From Planctomycetaceae bacterium (GTDB lineage Bacteria; Planctomycetota; Phycisphaerae; UBA1845; UTPLA1): a DNA stretch of 47,228 bases. The DNA lies in NCBI GenBank assembly GCA_011525745.1, contig WYBU01000144.1:1-47228 (forward strand), written 5' to 3'. Shown here in pieces: positions 1-8,498 of the stretch. A model generated the notes under the pieces. It was not told where the DNA came from. It saw only the letters and a program-made list of their open reading frames with translations, and searched no databases. Within the stretch, counting starts at the first letter, position 1; the number at the start of each line of letters is the position of its first letter. The position numbers were made by a program, and so were the translations under genes.

Positions 1-35
1 ATCCGCAGTCATGACAGGGTCTCCTGATTTTGGCT

Positions 36-599
36 TCAGGAGAGCGCGCTCCCAACATTGCCTTCCAAGGACCCATCGGCTCGACACCCCAAAAAACTTG
101 AGCAACAATAGCGCTGTCGTACTAGTGTCCAAAACACGCCCGGCCAGGAGAGTCGAAAGGCGAAGGGCGCGCGAAACATTTGCGGTTCGAACGATGCGTC
201 CGTCAGCGGTCCGAACGCATGAAAACGCCTCGGCGAACTGATGCAACTCAGCCGGGACAACGTGACCTTTGTCCTGCGTGGAAGCGCCCTCACCTCGCGC
301 CAGTCGCGCCAGTGACACAGGAGCAGCAATGCGCAAACAAGCAGGCAGAAATAAGAATGAGGCCAGAGCGGCGGCCAACCACGCTCGACACCAAACCCTC
401 GCGCGACGTACACGGACAAGATGTAGCACACCCCAACCAGGCCGGACATCACGCCTACATAGAGGCACGTGGCCGGTGGCATAATTCGGAACCGCGGCGG
501 CGGCCCACGGATGAAGTCGACTTCCTCCCCTTTCGCCTTCGGCGGCGGAACCGTCGGCCCTTCAAGCGATCGCGTCGGCATGTCCGATGCTCGGCTCAT
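36..599 (-). CDS. small membrane protein, function unknown
   Basis: A 187-residue protein whose ATG overlaps the TGA of the upstream zinc-ribbon gene by four bases (ATGA), which fixes the start and implies translational coupling. A longer open frame runs upstream to about 1145, but that part lies over the zinc-ribbon gene in another frame and is a shadow. The first 40 residues are polar and proline-rich. Two hydrophobic segments follow at about 42-65 and 80-97, and the rest is basic and rich in Arg, Phe and Trp. No family was recognised. The coupling suggests it acts with the zinc-ribbon protein, but nothing shows how. The C-terminal half is compositionally loose, so the true protein could be shorter in function than in length. 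Confidence 0.55.
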   Translation of the reverse strand: MSRASDMPTRSLEGPTVPPPKAKGEEVDFIRGPPPRFRIMPPATCLYVGVMSGLVGVCYILSVYVARGFGVERGWPPLWPHSYFCLLVCALLLLCHWRDWREVRALPRRTKVTLSRLSCISSPRRFHAFGPLTDASFEPQMFRAPFAFRLSWPGVFWTLVRQRYCCSSFLGCRADGSLEGNVGSALS

Positions 600-979
600 T
601 TCAAACCAAAAAACTCCCTCAACCTCCCCGCCAGGTCGGCGTGGGCCAGGCGGGACAGTTCGCCGGCGTCGAGCCAGGCGCCGAAACAGACGGTGCAACT
701 GTCGATGATCGTCCCCGGGCGGGCGCGGCTGTTGAGCTTGATGAGGTACACGTTCCTGCAGCGCGGGCAGTTGATCCGCGCGTCCTCGGCCGGGGCCGCC
801 GTCGTCACGGCTCGATCGTCGGCCAGCAGCGTGCGCGGGCGCGCCGACAGCAGCGCTTCCAGTTCCAGCTCGTCGAGCCACAGGCCGTGACATTTCGGAC
901 ATCGATCGACGCTTACCGGCCCGGCCGGCGCCTCGTTCAGCGCGACGTTTGTGCATCGTGGGCAGTGCATTGTGCACAT
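596..979 (-). CDS. double zf-TFIIB zinc-ribbon protein
   Basis: A 127-residue soluble protein with two treble-clef-like ribbons of the zf-TFIIB type. The first uses Cys6, Cys9, Cys27 and Cys30, followed by HGLWLDELEL. The second uses Cys71, Cys74, Cys95 and Cys98, followed by FGAWLDAGEL. The CPxC...CPxCxGxWLDxxEL pattern is diagnostic of the family. Members bind zinc, and most have no assigned biochemical role. The start is the ATG giving MCTMHCPRC. It is the first gene of a two-gene unit, and its stop overlaps the start of the small membrane protein. The function beyond metal binding cannot be read from the sequence. Confidence 0.85.
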   Translation of the reverse strand: MCTMHCPRCTNVALNEAPAGPVSVDRCPKCHGLWLDELELEALLSARPRTLLADDRAVTTAAPAEDARINCPRCRNVYLIKLNSRARPGTIIDSCTVCFGAWLDAGELSRLAHADLAGRLREFFGLK

Positions 980-1158
980 TCACTTTCACTTGCGGCGGCG
1001 CCGCGCGGCGCCGCTGGCGGTTGACAGACGCGTCGTTCTCCGCCGGGCGAGTCGGCCGCACAATTCGGTCCAACCCGGCTTGATCTCCAGGATCAGCTCC
1101 AACAGCGCGAAAAACAGCGTTCCCCAGACTCCGTCCATATAGCATATTCCGGCGTCTC

Positions 1159-1164
1159 TATAAT
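1159..1164 (+). promoter_or_regulatory. possible -10 element upstream of the ABC ATPase gene
   Basis: A perfect TATAAT lies in a short AT-rich patch (about 1137-1166) in otherwise GC-rich DNA. It is 71 bases before the TTG start of the ABC ATPase. No convincing -35 hexamer sits 16-18 bases upstream, so this is only a candidate promoter. Confidence 0.3.
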
Positions 1165-1234
1165 GCGACGCCGCGCCGTTTGCATGAGATAACGGAAAAC
1201 GCGCGGGCCGCTCGCTTACAAAACCGGCTCGCGA

Positions 1235-1915
1235 TTGGAACCGCCCCCCGTGCTGACTTTCGACTCGGTCATCAAGACCTACCGACGACGCGGCGTCGAG
1301 ACCCGCGCGCTATCCGGCCTGTCGCTGAGCGTCGAGCCGGGCGCGTTTGTGGCGGTCGTCGGACCCAGCGGTTCGGGCAAAAGCACGCTGCTGCACCTGG
1401 CCGCGGCGCTCGACTTGCCCAGCGAAGGGCGCGTTCTGATCGACGGCCGCGCCACGCACGAGCTGTCCGAGGAACAACGCACCGAATTGCGCCGCCGGCG
1501 CGTAGGGCTGGTGTTTCAATTCTTCAACCTGCTGCCGACGCTGTCGCTGGAGCGCAACGTGGCGCTGCCGCTGCTGATCGACGGGCGCTCATTCGCCTCG
1601 GTGCGGCCGCGCGTACACGAGCTGCTCGACCGCTGCGGGCTGCGCGCCCGGGCCGCGGCCTATCCCGACGAGCTGTCGGGCGGCGAAATGCAGCGCGTCG
1701 CCATCGCCCGCGCGCTGATCATCGAGCCGGTGCTGCTGCTGGCCGACGAGCCGACCGGCAACCTCGATTCGGCTACCGCCGCCGACATCATGCGCCTGAT
1801 CCGCCAGACGGCGCACCAAAACGGCCGCACGACGCTGCTCGTGACGCACGACGCCGACGTGGCCCGCCAGGCCGACCGCATCATCCGTCTGCGGGATGGC
1901 AGAATCGAAGCATGA
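1235..1915 (+). CDS. ABC transporter ATP-binding protein, LolD/MacB class
   Basis: A 226-residue nucleotide-binding subunit that would power an FtsX-type permease by hydrolysing ATP at the cytoplasmic membrane face. All motifs are present: Walker A GPSGSGKST (43-51), Q-loop Gln95 in VFQFFNLLP, signature LSGGEMQR (147-154), Walker B LLLADEP (167-173), a D-loop, and the switch His205 in VTHD. The start is TTG 1235 or the in-frame GTG 1250; both leave the fold intact. The LADEPTGNLDS stretch and the size are typical of the LolD/MacB/FtsE branch, used for lipoprotein extrusion, peptide or macrolide export, or envelope signalling. The permease gene follows after 262 bases, so the two form one transporter. 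The substrate cannot be read from sequence. Confidence 0.93.
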   Translation: MEPPPVLTFDSVIKTYRRRGVETRALSGLSLSVEPGAFVAVVGPSGSGKSTLLHLAAALDLPSEGRVLIDGRATHELSEEQRTELRRRRVGLVFQFFNLLPTLSLERNVALPLLIDGRSFASVRPRVHELLDRCGLRARAAAYPDELSGGEMQRVAIARALIIEPVLLLADEPTGNLDSATAADIMRLIRQTAHQNGRTTLLVTHDADVARQADRIIRLRDGRIEA

Positions 1916-2177
1916 ACATCGAAACGTCAAGACAAAGGCACATAGGCACGGAGGCATCGATGTATGAAGGTGACTTGAATTTGCTGATCTTAAATATCAG
2001 CTGTCAGGCTTCGGATATGAGATTTTTGATCCGAGATTTGGGGACCCGGACTGGCAACCGAGGACTGACACACGACTACTGCCTTCAGCGAATGGCTTAG
2101 GGCTTACGGCTCAACGCTCGCGATTCATTGCGGACCCTACGGCTTATGGCTCATCGTCCGCACAGCAGCCCCTACTG
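1916..2177. other. intergenic spacer with degenerate AT-rich words
   Basis: No gene was seen in these 262 bases between the ATPase and its permease. The stretch is AT-richer than its flanks. It carries iterated word fragments (aaaggcacataggcacggaggca near 1935; 'ggcttagggcttacggctcaacg' and 'ggcttatggctcatcg' near 2095-2155) that recur in other spacers of this window, for example near 4880-4918 (ggcttatggcttagggctgacgg). It looks like an accumulation of dispersed intergenic repeats. Confidence 0.5.
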
Positions 2178-4727
2178 ATGGCGTCACTTGCTCCCATTCT
2201 CCGCCAAATGGCCTGCCTCACGCCGCATCACGTGCGGCGGCGACCGATGCGATACGCGCTGTCGCTTCTGTCGATCGTCCTGGCGGTGGCCCTGTTCGTC
2301 TCGATGCGCGTCACGCAAGCCAGCCTGCTGACGGCCTTTCGCACACAGCTCGACGCGCAGTACGGCGATGCGCAAATCACGATCACCTCGCCCGGCCGCG
2401 TCGGCCCGGAAGTGCTGACGGCCATCGAGAACATTCCCGGCGCGCGGGCCGCGCCGATCGTCTGGGGCTCCGTCGTCTTGACGCAGCAGCGCCGCACCAT
2501 CGGCGTCTGGGGCATCGACCCGCTGCGCGATCCGCGCCTGCGAACCTATCGCCCGGACGCCGCGCTGTCGCTCGACCTGCCGACGCTGCTGCTGCAACCC
2601 GACGCCGTGGTCGTGCCGCGCGTGCTGGCCGACCGCTACGGCTGGAAGCTGCGCGACCGCTTCGACGTCACCGGGACCGACGGTGCGCGCAGGCTGACGA
2701 TCGCCGGCCTGCTCGATTCGACCGGCGTCGCCGCGGCTTTCGACGGACACCTGCTGTTCATGCCGATGTCCGCCGCGCAGCGGCTGCTGGGACGCGGCGA
2801 GCGTTTCGACCGCATCGACGTGGCGATCGATAGGCCGGCGACGCGCGACGCCGTGCGCGCCGCCCTGCCCCCAGGCTGCGAATTGCAGGACGCGCGGCGG
2901 CGCGACACGACTTTTGAGTATCTTTACAGCCAGTTTCAGACCATTCTCGTCACCGTCACGATCGTCGCGTCGCTGATCGGCGCGTTCATCGTCTACAACG
3001 CGATGTCCCTGTCGGTCGTCGAGCGCGGCCGGATGCTGGGCACGTTCCGCGCCCTTGGCGCGCAGCCGCGCGAACTGCTGGCGGTGTTCGTCGTCGAGGC
3101 GGCGCTCATCGGCGCGATCGCCAGCACGCTGGGCGCAGTCGCCGGCCGCCTGGTGGCGGCCGAGGCGCTGCGCCAGGTCGGCTCGACCGCCGGCATCATT
3201 CTCGATCTGGGCCGCCTGCACCCGGTCATACCGCTCGACGCCTGGCTGGCGGCGCCGTTCGTCGGCATGGCGACCGCGGTCCTCGGCGCGTTCATCCCCG
3301 CCCGCATGGCGGCGCGATTGCCGCCGGTCGAGGTCATCAAATCCGGCGCGCTGGAGCGCCGCAACGGTACGCGCACGCGGCTGGGGCTGATGACGTCGCT
3401 GCCCTTGCTGGCCGCCTGCTTCGTTCTCGTGCGCCATCCGCGCACGACGTGGGAATGGACCGTCGCCGGACTGATCGCCGGGCTGATCGCGCTGGTGCTG
3501 GCCGGTCCGCACGTCGTGTCGCTGCTCGGCCGGCCGCTGCTGCGCTGGTCGTCATCGCGCGGTGCGACGCTGTTTCTGGCGGCGGACAGCGTCGTGAAGT
3601 TCCCGGCGCGCACGTCGCTGACGGTCGTGGCGCTGGGCGGCAGTCTGAGCCTGGTCGTCGCGCTGGCCGGCACGATTCAGTCGCTGGAGCGCGACATCGT
3701 CGCGTGGATGAACGACGTGTTCGCGTTCGACCTCTCGCTTCAGGTCAACGAGCTGTCCGCCTCGCCCTATGCGACGGGCCGTATGCCGGGCAGCTTCATC
3801 GACGTCGTGCGCCGCGATCCGCAATGCGGCGAAGCCTACGGCGTGCGCGCGACGTTCCTCGAATACGCCGGCGACGACGTGCTGCTGATCGCCTACGACG
3901 TCGAACCGTTTCAGCGCGGTCGCGTGCAGCGCGGCAAATCGCGCGATCCGGCCGGCGATCTGGCCGCCGCGGCCGCGATGCGCGCGGGAAAGATCGCCGT
4001 CTCCACGAATTTTGCCGTGATTCACGGTCTCGACATCGGCGACCGCATCGAGTTGGCGACGCCCGCCGGCCGGCGCGCGTTTGAGATCGCCCACGTGCAG
4101 ATTGATCACTCGTGGTTTCGCGGCGTGCTGTTCATGGACCTGACGCTGTATCGCGAACTGTGGAACGATGACACGCTCACCTATATCGACATCCGACTGG
4201 CGCCTGCGGCCGACCTCGAAGCCTATCGCGCCGAACTGACGCAGCGATGGAACGCCTCGCACGGCGTCTTCGTCAACCGCACCCAGGACCTTATCGACTA
4301 CGGCGTCCGCATCATGCGCGAGTGGTTTCGCCTGGCCAACGTGCAACTGCTGCTGGCCGTGATCATCGGCGGTGTCGGCGTCGCCAACACGCTGCTGATC
4401 TCGGTCATTACGCAGTCGCGGCAGATCGCCCTGCTGCGCGCCATCGGCGCATCGGCTGGGCACATCCGCCGGATGCTCGCGACCGAAGCCGCCCTGGTGG
4501 GCCTGGCCGGCGGCGTGTGCGGCTGTGTGCTGGGACTCATCACGGCGCGCTGGCTGATATTGCCGATGATGATCAAAGCCAGCGGCATCGCGCCGCCATT
4601 CGTCGTTCCCGTCGGCGCCATGGCGGCCGCGATGGCCGCAGCGCTGGCGATCTCGCTTGGTGCGTCGGTCCTGCCGCTTCGCGCCGTCCGCCGCATCGAC
4701 ATCGTGCAGGGCATTGGATATGAATAA
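2178..4727 (+). CDS. ABC transporter permease with two FtsX domains
   Basis: An 849-residue membrane subunit that pairs with the preceding ATPase. The N-terminus has a basic stretch and a first membrane helix (about 25-45, ALSLLSIVLAVALFVSM). A periplasmic domain of about 200 residues follows. The first FtsX core (about 250-385) contains the typical FRALGAQPRELLAVFVVEAALIG-like coupling motif. A hydrophobic middle and a second extracytoplasmic domain come next. A second FtsX core (about 715-849) contains LLRAIGASAGHIRRML. This duplicated arrangement matches the large FtsX permeases, such as YbbP-like proteins, rather than the four-helix MacB/LolC form. Export or extraction of a lipid-linked or envelope substrate is likely by family, but the substrate is unknown. 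Confidence 0.88.
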   Translation: MASLAPILRQMACLTPHHVRRRPMRYALSLLSIVLAVALFVSMRVTQASLLTAFRTQLDAQYGDAQITITSPGRVGPEVLTAIENIPGARAAPIVWGSVVLTQQRRTIGVWGIDPLRDPRLRTYRPDAALSLDLPTLLLQPDAVVVPRVLADRYGWKLRDRFDVTGTDGARRLTIAGLLDSTGVAAAFDGHLLFMPMSAAQRLLGRGERFDRIDVAIDRPATRDAVRAALPPGCELQDARRRDTTFEYLYSQFQTILVTVTIVASLIGAFIVYNAMSLSVVERGRMLGTFRALGAQPRELLAVFVVEAALIGAIASTLGAVAGRLVAAEALRQVGSTAGIILDLGRLHPVIPLDAWLAAPFVGMATAVLGAFIPARMAARLPPVEVIKSGALERRNGTRTRLGLMTSLPLLAACFVLVRHPRTTWEWTVAGLIAGLIALVLAGPHVVSLLGRPLLRWSSSRGATLFLAADSVVKFPARTSLTVVALGGSLSLVVALAGTIQSLERDIVAWMNDVFAFDLSLQVNELSASPYATGRMPGSFIDVVRRDPQCGEAYGVRATFLEYAGDDVLLIAYDVEPFQRGRVQRGKSRDPAGDLAAAAAMRAGKIAVSTNFAVIHGLDIGDRIELATPAGRRAFEIAHVQIDHSWFRGVLFMDLTLYRELWNDDTLTYIDIRLAPAADLEAYRAELTQRWNASHGVFVNRTQDLIDYGVRIMREWFRLANVQLLLAVIIGGVGVANTLLISVITQSRQIALLRAIGASAGHIRRMLATEAALVGLAGGVCGCVLGLITARWLILPMMIKASGIAPPFVVPVGAMAAAMAAALAISLGASVLPLRAVRRIDIVQGIGYE

Positions 4728-4923
4728 GTCGAAAATCGAAATTCGAAATGAAGGCTAAAAATCCAGCACGTCGAAAAGTCAAAACGGGAAGCTCACGCAG
4801 GAGCGCAGAGATCGCGGAGATACTGCATTCCCGCCTGTCCGGGAATGACGGCTCGCAGCCGACAACGGCCGTTAAGCTGATGGCTAACGGCTTATGGCTT
4901 AGGGCTGACGGTTGACGGCTCCC
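4728..4923. repeat. dispersed intergenic repeat words (inverted copy)
   Basis: Non-coding spacer. Bases about 4770-4830 contain, in inverted orientation, the same composite element seen near 14160-14240 and 29210-29325. Read on the minus strand it gives a 'CTCCGCGATCTCTGCGCTC' type run, then 'GTGAGCTTCCCGTTTTGAC' and 'CTTTTCGACG'. The 'ggcttatggcttagggctgacggttgacgg' words close to 4900 also recur elsewhere. Confidence 0.5.
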
Positions 4924-5631
4924 TCAATATGCTCCCCGACCCGACAGCACGGCCGGAACAGTCTTCACCAGCAAAAGCACATCCAGCCCCAGCGATCGAT
5001 TCCGCGCGTACCAGGCGTCCATCGCCGCCCAGCGCGGATACGGAATCTCGACTCGGCCGCTCACCTGCCATAGCCCCGTCATGCCGGGGAGAACCATCAG
5101 GCGGGCGCGTTCGTCCCCCGTGTCGCGCCGCACTTCGTCCAGCGGCAACGGGCGCGGTCCGACGAGGCTCATCTCGCCGCGCAACACGTTCCACAGTTGC
5201 GGCACCTCGTCGAGGCTCGATCGCCGCAGCCAGCGCCCCACCGGCGTGATGCGCGGATCGTGCCGCATCTTGAAGCACGGCCCGCTGGGCAGCTCATTGA
5301 AGCGGCGGAACAGTTCCTTGTCGTCGTCGGCGCCGTCGTGCATCGTGCGGAGCTTGTACATCACGAACGGCGCGCCGTTGCGCCCGGCGCGACGTTGACG
5401 GAACAGAATCGGGCCGGGTCCGCCGTTGATTCGAATGGCCAGCGCGGCGGCCAGCAAAACGGGCAGCGCCAAAAGCAGCGCGACGCCGGCGACTGTTACG
5501 TCAATCGACCGCTTCGTCGCCGCGCTGAGCGTAACAGCGGCGCGCGCACGCACCGCCGACAGCCAGATCAGCGCCGGCCACAGGCGGTCGATCGGCCGCC
5601 CCTGCAATACCGCGGCAATGACACGTGGCAT
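4924..5631 (-). CDS. polyprenyl-phosphate sugar phosphotransferase (monotopic)
   Basis: A 235-residue bacterial sugar transferase that would attach a sugar-1-phosphate to undecaprenyl phosphate as the first membrane step of polysaccharide synthesis. The family hallmarks are in order: TKRSIDV (39-45), a single hydrophobic re-entrant segment (about 46-67), LFRQRRAGRNG (77-87), YKLRTM (92-97), the SLDEVPQLWNVLRG core (139-152) with the catalytic Asp141-Glu142 pair, SLVGPRP (155-161) and PGMTGLWQVSGR (182-193). It is a short PglC-like form without the N-terminal multi-helix part of WbaP. The start at 5631 is chosen because AAGGAGAGGG lies just upstream. The longer open frame upstream is made entirely of the 112-bp repeat array. 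It is the last gene of the operon. Confidence 0.92.
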   Translation of the reverse strand: MPRVIAAVLQGRPIDRLWPALIWLSAVRARAAVTLSAATKRSIDVTVAGVALLLALPVLLAAALAIRINGGPGPILFRQRRAGRNGAPFVMYKLRTMHDGADDDKELFRRFNELPSGPCFKMRHDPRITPVGRWLRRSSLDEVPQLWNVLRGEMSLVGPRPLPLDEVRRDTGDERARLMVLPGMTGLWQVSGRVEIPYPRWAAMDAWYARNRSLGLDVLLLVKTVPAVLSGRGAY

Positions 5632-5650
5632 GCTTCCCTCTCCTTCAGCG

Positions 5651-6344
5651 AGGCACGGGCTTTCAGCCCGTGTGGCACAGCCGCCCTCGGCTGTGTTCCG
5701 CCGCACATTTGCAGCGGCTCGCACCGCAAAACGCTTACGTACGTGCGCGTCTTGTTTCCGCGAGGCACGGGCTTTCAGCCCGTGTGGCACAGCCGCCCTC
5801 GGCTGTGTTCCGCCGCACATTTGCGGCGGCTCGGACTGAAAAACACTTACCTACGTGCGCGTCTCGTTTCCGCGTGGCACGGGCTTTCAGCCCGTGTGGC
5901 ACAGCCGCCCTCGGCTGTGTTCCGCCGCGCATTTGCGGCGGCTCGGACCGAAAAACGCTTACGTTCGTGCGCGTCTCGTTTCCGCGTGGCACGGGCTTTC
6001 AGCCCGTGTGGGACAGCCGCCCTCGGCTGTGTTCCGTCGCACATTTGCAGCGGCTCGGACCGAAAAACGCTTACGTACATGCGCGTCTCGTTTCCGCGTG
6101 GCACGGGCTTTCAGCCCGTGTGGCACAGCCGCCCTCGGCTGTGTTCCGTCGCACACTTGCGCCGGCTCGAACCGAAAAACACTTACGTACGTGCGCGTCT
6201 CGTTTCCGCGTGGCACGGGCTTTCAGCCCGTGTGGCACAGCCGCCCTCGGCTGTGTTCCGTCGCACATTTGCGCCGGCTCGGACCGAAAAACACTTACGT
6301 ACGTGCGCGTCTCGTTTCCGCGTGGCACGGGCTTTCAGCCCGTG
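5651..6344. repeat. 112-bp tandem repeat array of paired palindromes
   Basis: Six full 112-base units begin at 5651, 5763, 5875, 5987, 6099 and 6211, with a partial seventh from 6323 to 6344. Each unit has two perfect hairpins, CACGGGCT-TTC-AGCCCGTG and CACAGCCG-CCCT-CGGCTGTG. About 65 bases of near-identical sequence follow, ending in a TTACGTACGTGCGCGTCTCG-like stretch. Units differ at only a few positions. The period is not a multiple of three, and all three plus-strand frames stay open across it, which creates long false ORFs. It separates the sugar transferase gene from the WecG/TagA gene and provides the end of the latter. Confidence 0.95.
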
Positions 6345-7135
6345 CGCGGCCAGGCAACTCCTCCGCGACGCGCCCGGACCATTTCACGCAGCACGTGCAG
6401 CACGAACGCGGCGTTCCCCGGCACGTAGCGCCGCCACTTTCGCAGCGGATCGCGCCACAGCCGATACACCCATTCGCAGCCTCTCTCGCGCAGCCACGTC
6501 GGCGCGCGACGCTCGCAGCCGGCCAGATAATCGAACTGTGCCCCGACGCACCACAGCAGCGCCGGCCGCAGTCGCGCGGCGTGCTGCGCCAACCACAACT
6601 CCTGGCGCGGTGAGCCGAGTCCGACCGTCAGCACGTCGGCGCCGCTGCCATTGATCGCATCAATCATGCCATCCGACGCTTCGTCACCGAAATAACCGCC
6701 ATGCGCTCCCGCCACGCGCAACCCGCGAATCTCCCCGCACAAAGCCCCGGCCGCGCGATGCGCTACGTCGGCCTCACCGCCCAACAGAAACAGCGACAAG
6801 TCCGATTCGGCACATCGACGCGCGAAGCGCGCGAAGTAGTCGGCCGATGTCATCCGCTCCGGCAGACGGCGTCCCAGCATCCGCGCCGCCCAGACGATCG
6901 ACTGTCCGTCGGCGTACAACAGATCGGCGCCGGCCAGCGCGTGCCACATCGCCGAATTGCGCCGGGCCAGGTTGAACGTGTAGGCGTTAAGATAACAGAC
7001 GCGCGTACGAAGGCCCGCCGCCGTCCGCGCTATCAGCGTCTCGATGAATTCGTCGATGCAATACGGCCGCACCGGCAGGCCGAGCACGTCGACCGCCTCC
7101 TTAAGCTCCACGTTCTCCGCGGAACACTGGCTCAT
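6335..7135 (-). CDS. WecG/TagA/CpsF-family glycosyltransferase (GT26)
   Basis: A 266-residue enzyme of the family that adds the second sugar (often N-acetyl-mannosamine or its uronic acid) to a lipid-linked first sugar. Visible hallmarks are YLNAYTFNLARRN (48-60) and YADGQSIVWAARMLG (74-88) with the probable catalytic Asp76. Also seen are LFLLGG near 118, ADVLTVGLGSPRQELW (about 165-180) and the C-terminal WVYRLWRDPLRKWRRY membrane-association segment. The last two residues (Thr-Gly) and the TGA stop lie in the partial seventh copy of the 112-bp repeat, so the array supplies the end of the gene. The sugar transferase that would act before it is just downstream. Confidence 0.92.
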   Translation of the reverse strand: MSQCSAENVELKEAVDVLGLPVRPYCIDEFIETLIARTAAGLRTRVCYLNAYTFNLARRNSAMWHALAGADLLYADGQSIVWAARMLGRRLPERMTSADYFARFARRCAESDLSLFLLGGEADVAHRAAGALCGEIRGLRVAGAHGGYFGDEASDGMIDAINGSGADVLTVGLGSPRQELWLAQHAARLRPALLWCVGAQFDYLAGCERRAPTWLRERGCEWVYRLWRDPLRKWRRYVPGNAAFVLHVLREMVRARRGGVAWPRTG

Positions 7136-7186
7136 CCGCCTCCCCTGCCCGTCTTCGAACTTGCGGCCGGCGTCGCGCCGGCCGCA

Positions 7187-8359
7187 CTATCGTCGCTGCA
7201 CCGGCCTCAATTGCTCGTACAACGCCGCGTACTGCCGGGCCGCTTCGCGCGCCGAAAAGCATCGCTCGATCGTGTGCCCCGCTGCTTCACCAAGTCGTCG
7301 AGCCAGCGGACGATCCGTCAGCAACAGCCCGATCGCCGCGGCCATCGCCGCCGCGTCGCCCGGCGGAGTCAGCAACCCGTCGATGCCTTGCGCCACGACT
7401 TCCGGCACGCCGCCGACGCGCGTCGCAACGACCGGCCTCCCGACCGCCATCGCCTCCAGCAGCGCGTTGGGCAATCCCTCCGAATGTGACGGCAGACAAA
7501 ACACGTCGGCTGCGCTCAGTGCCTCCCACACGTGCGGCGTGAAGCCCGCCAGCCGAACAACGTCGCCTGGCCCCAGCCGTGCGATGCGCTGTTCGAGCGC
7601 CGCTCGTTGCGGGCCTTCGCCGATGACGACTACGCGAACCGTCGGATGCGTTCGTCGTAACAGCGCGGCCGCCTCGATCAGCACCTCAACGCCTTTTTCG
7701 TAACTCAGCCGCGCGATCGTCAGCACGACCGGCCGCCCATCCGGCGACCATTGCACGCGAAACTCGGCCACGCGCCGCTCGTCAATCGCCTTCGGCGCTG
7801 CGACGCCCGTGTGTATCGTGTGTACGCGCTCGGGCGGCCAGCCGCGCCGGCGACAGTCATCGCGAACGGCGTCGCACACGGCCACCAGCGCCGTCGGCCA
7901 TTGCCGACACAACGCATCCAAAAGCGGGTCCGCCAGCCGTCGCCGCTGACGCCGATACGCGCCCAACGCGTAAACGGTCGAGATCACGACCGGCACACGC
8001 GCCAGCCGAGCCGCCGCCCCGCCGAAAAAATCAGCACGCAACAAGTGCGTATGCACGACATCGAACGGTCGCGCGCGCGCATCCGGCCTTCCGCCGCCGG
8101 ATGCGATGAACCGCGCTGCGCGTATCGCCGCCCGTGGATCGAGCGGAGAGCGTACGTTCAGATTGACCGATGGTATGCCGCGCTCATTGAGCGCGTCCTG
8201 AATGGGCCCTCCTTCGTAGAAGCACGCGGCGGACAGTTCGATCCGATCCCGCTCCAGATGATCCGCGAGCTGGACCAGCCACTTGGTGTCGGTCTTCAAA
8301 GCAAATGTGGAGACAAGGTGCAGGACGCGAATGGGCTGCCGCTCGTCTCGATCCAGCAA
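7187..8359 (-). CDS. GT4-family glycosyltransferase
   Basis: About 390 residues with the two-Rossmann GT-B fold. The N-terminal domain starts at IRVLHLVSTF. The linker and C-domain contain VLTIARLSYEKGVEVLIEAA, VVVIGEGPQRAALE and the donor-binding E-x7-E motif in SEGLPNALLEAMAVG. It would transfer a sugar from a nucleotide donor to the growing lipid-linked repeat unit. The open frame continues upstream to 8611 but would then overlap the previous gene and has no GT content there. TTG 8359, with AGGAG about 10 bases upstream, is the best start; TTG 8377 is an alternative. An AT-rich patch with TATAAT at about 8385 could be an internal promoter. Confidence 0.87.
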   Translation of the reverse strand: MLDRDERQPIRVLHLVSTFALKTDTKWLVQLADHLERDRIELSAACFYEGGPIQDALNERGIPSVNLNVRSPLDPRAAIRAARFIASGGGRPDARARPFDVVHTHLLRADFFGGAAARLARVPVVISTVYALGAYRRQRRRLADPLLDALCRQWPTALVAVCDAVRDDCRRRGWPPERVHTIHTGVAAPKAIDERRVAEFRVQWSPDGRPVVLTIARLSYEKGVEVLIEAAALLRRTHPTVRVVVIGEGPQRAALEQRIARLGPGDVVRLAGFTPHVWEALSAADVFCLPSHSEGLPNALLEAMAVGRPVVATRVGGVPEVVAQGIDGLLTPPGDAAAMAAAIGLLLTDRPLARRLGEAAGHTIERCFSAREAARQYAALYEQLRPVQRR

Positions 8360-8498
8360 CGTGGGCCAGCTCCTCAACCGTATTATATAAACAAATGGGT
8401 TTGGCGCGAAACAAATTGCAGTTACGAAGGTTATGAGTCTTCCGACATCGGTCTTCGGTGTTACAGGACGTGGGTTTGTACCGCGCCTTTCGGCCTTA

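Noticed and set aside
600..1145. Upstream part of the long minus-strand frame (36-1145)
   Set aside because: It lies over the zf-TFIIB gene in another frame; the real start is the ATG coupled to that gene at 599.
5197..6654. Long open frames across the 112-bp array on both strands (plus-strand frames up to 485 codons, minus-strand frames of 85 codons)
   Set aside because: They are produced by a stop-poor tandem repeat whose period is not a multiple of three; the text repeats itself and flips frame, and no family is matched.
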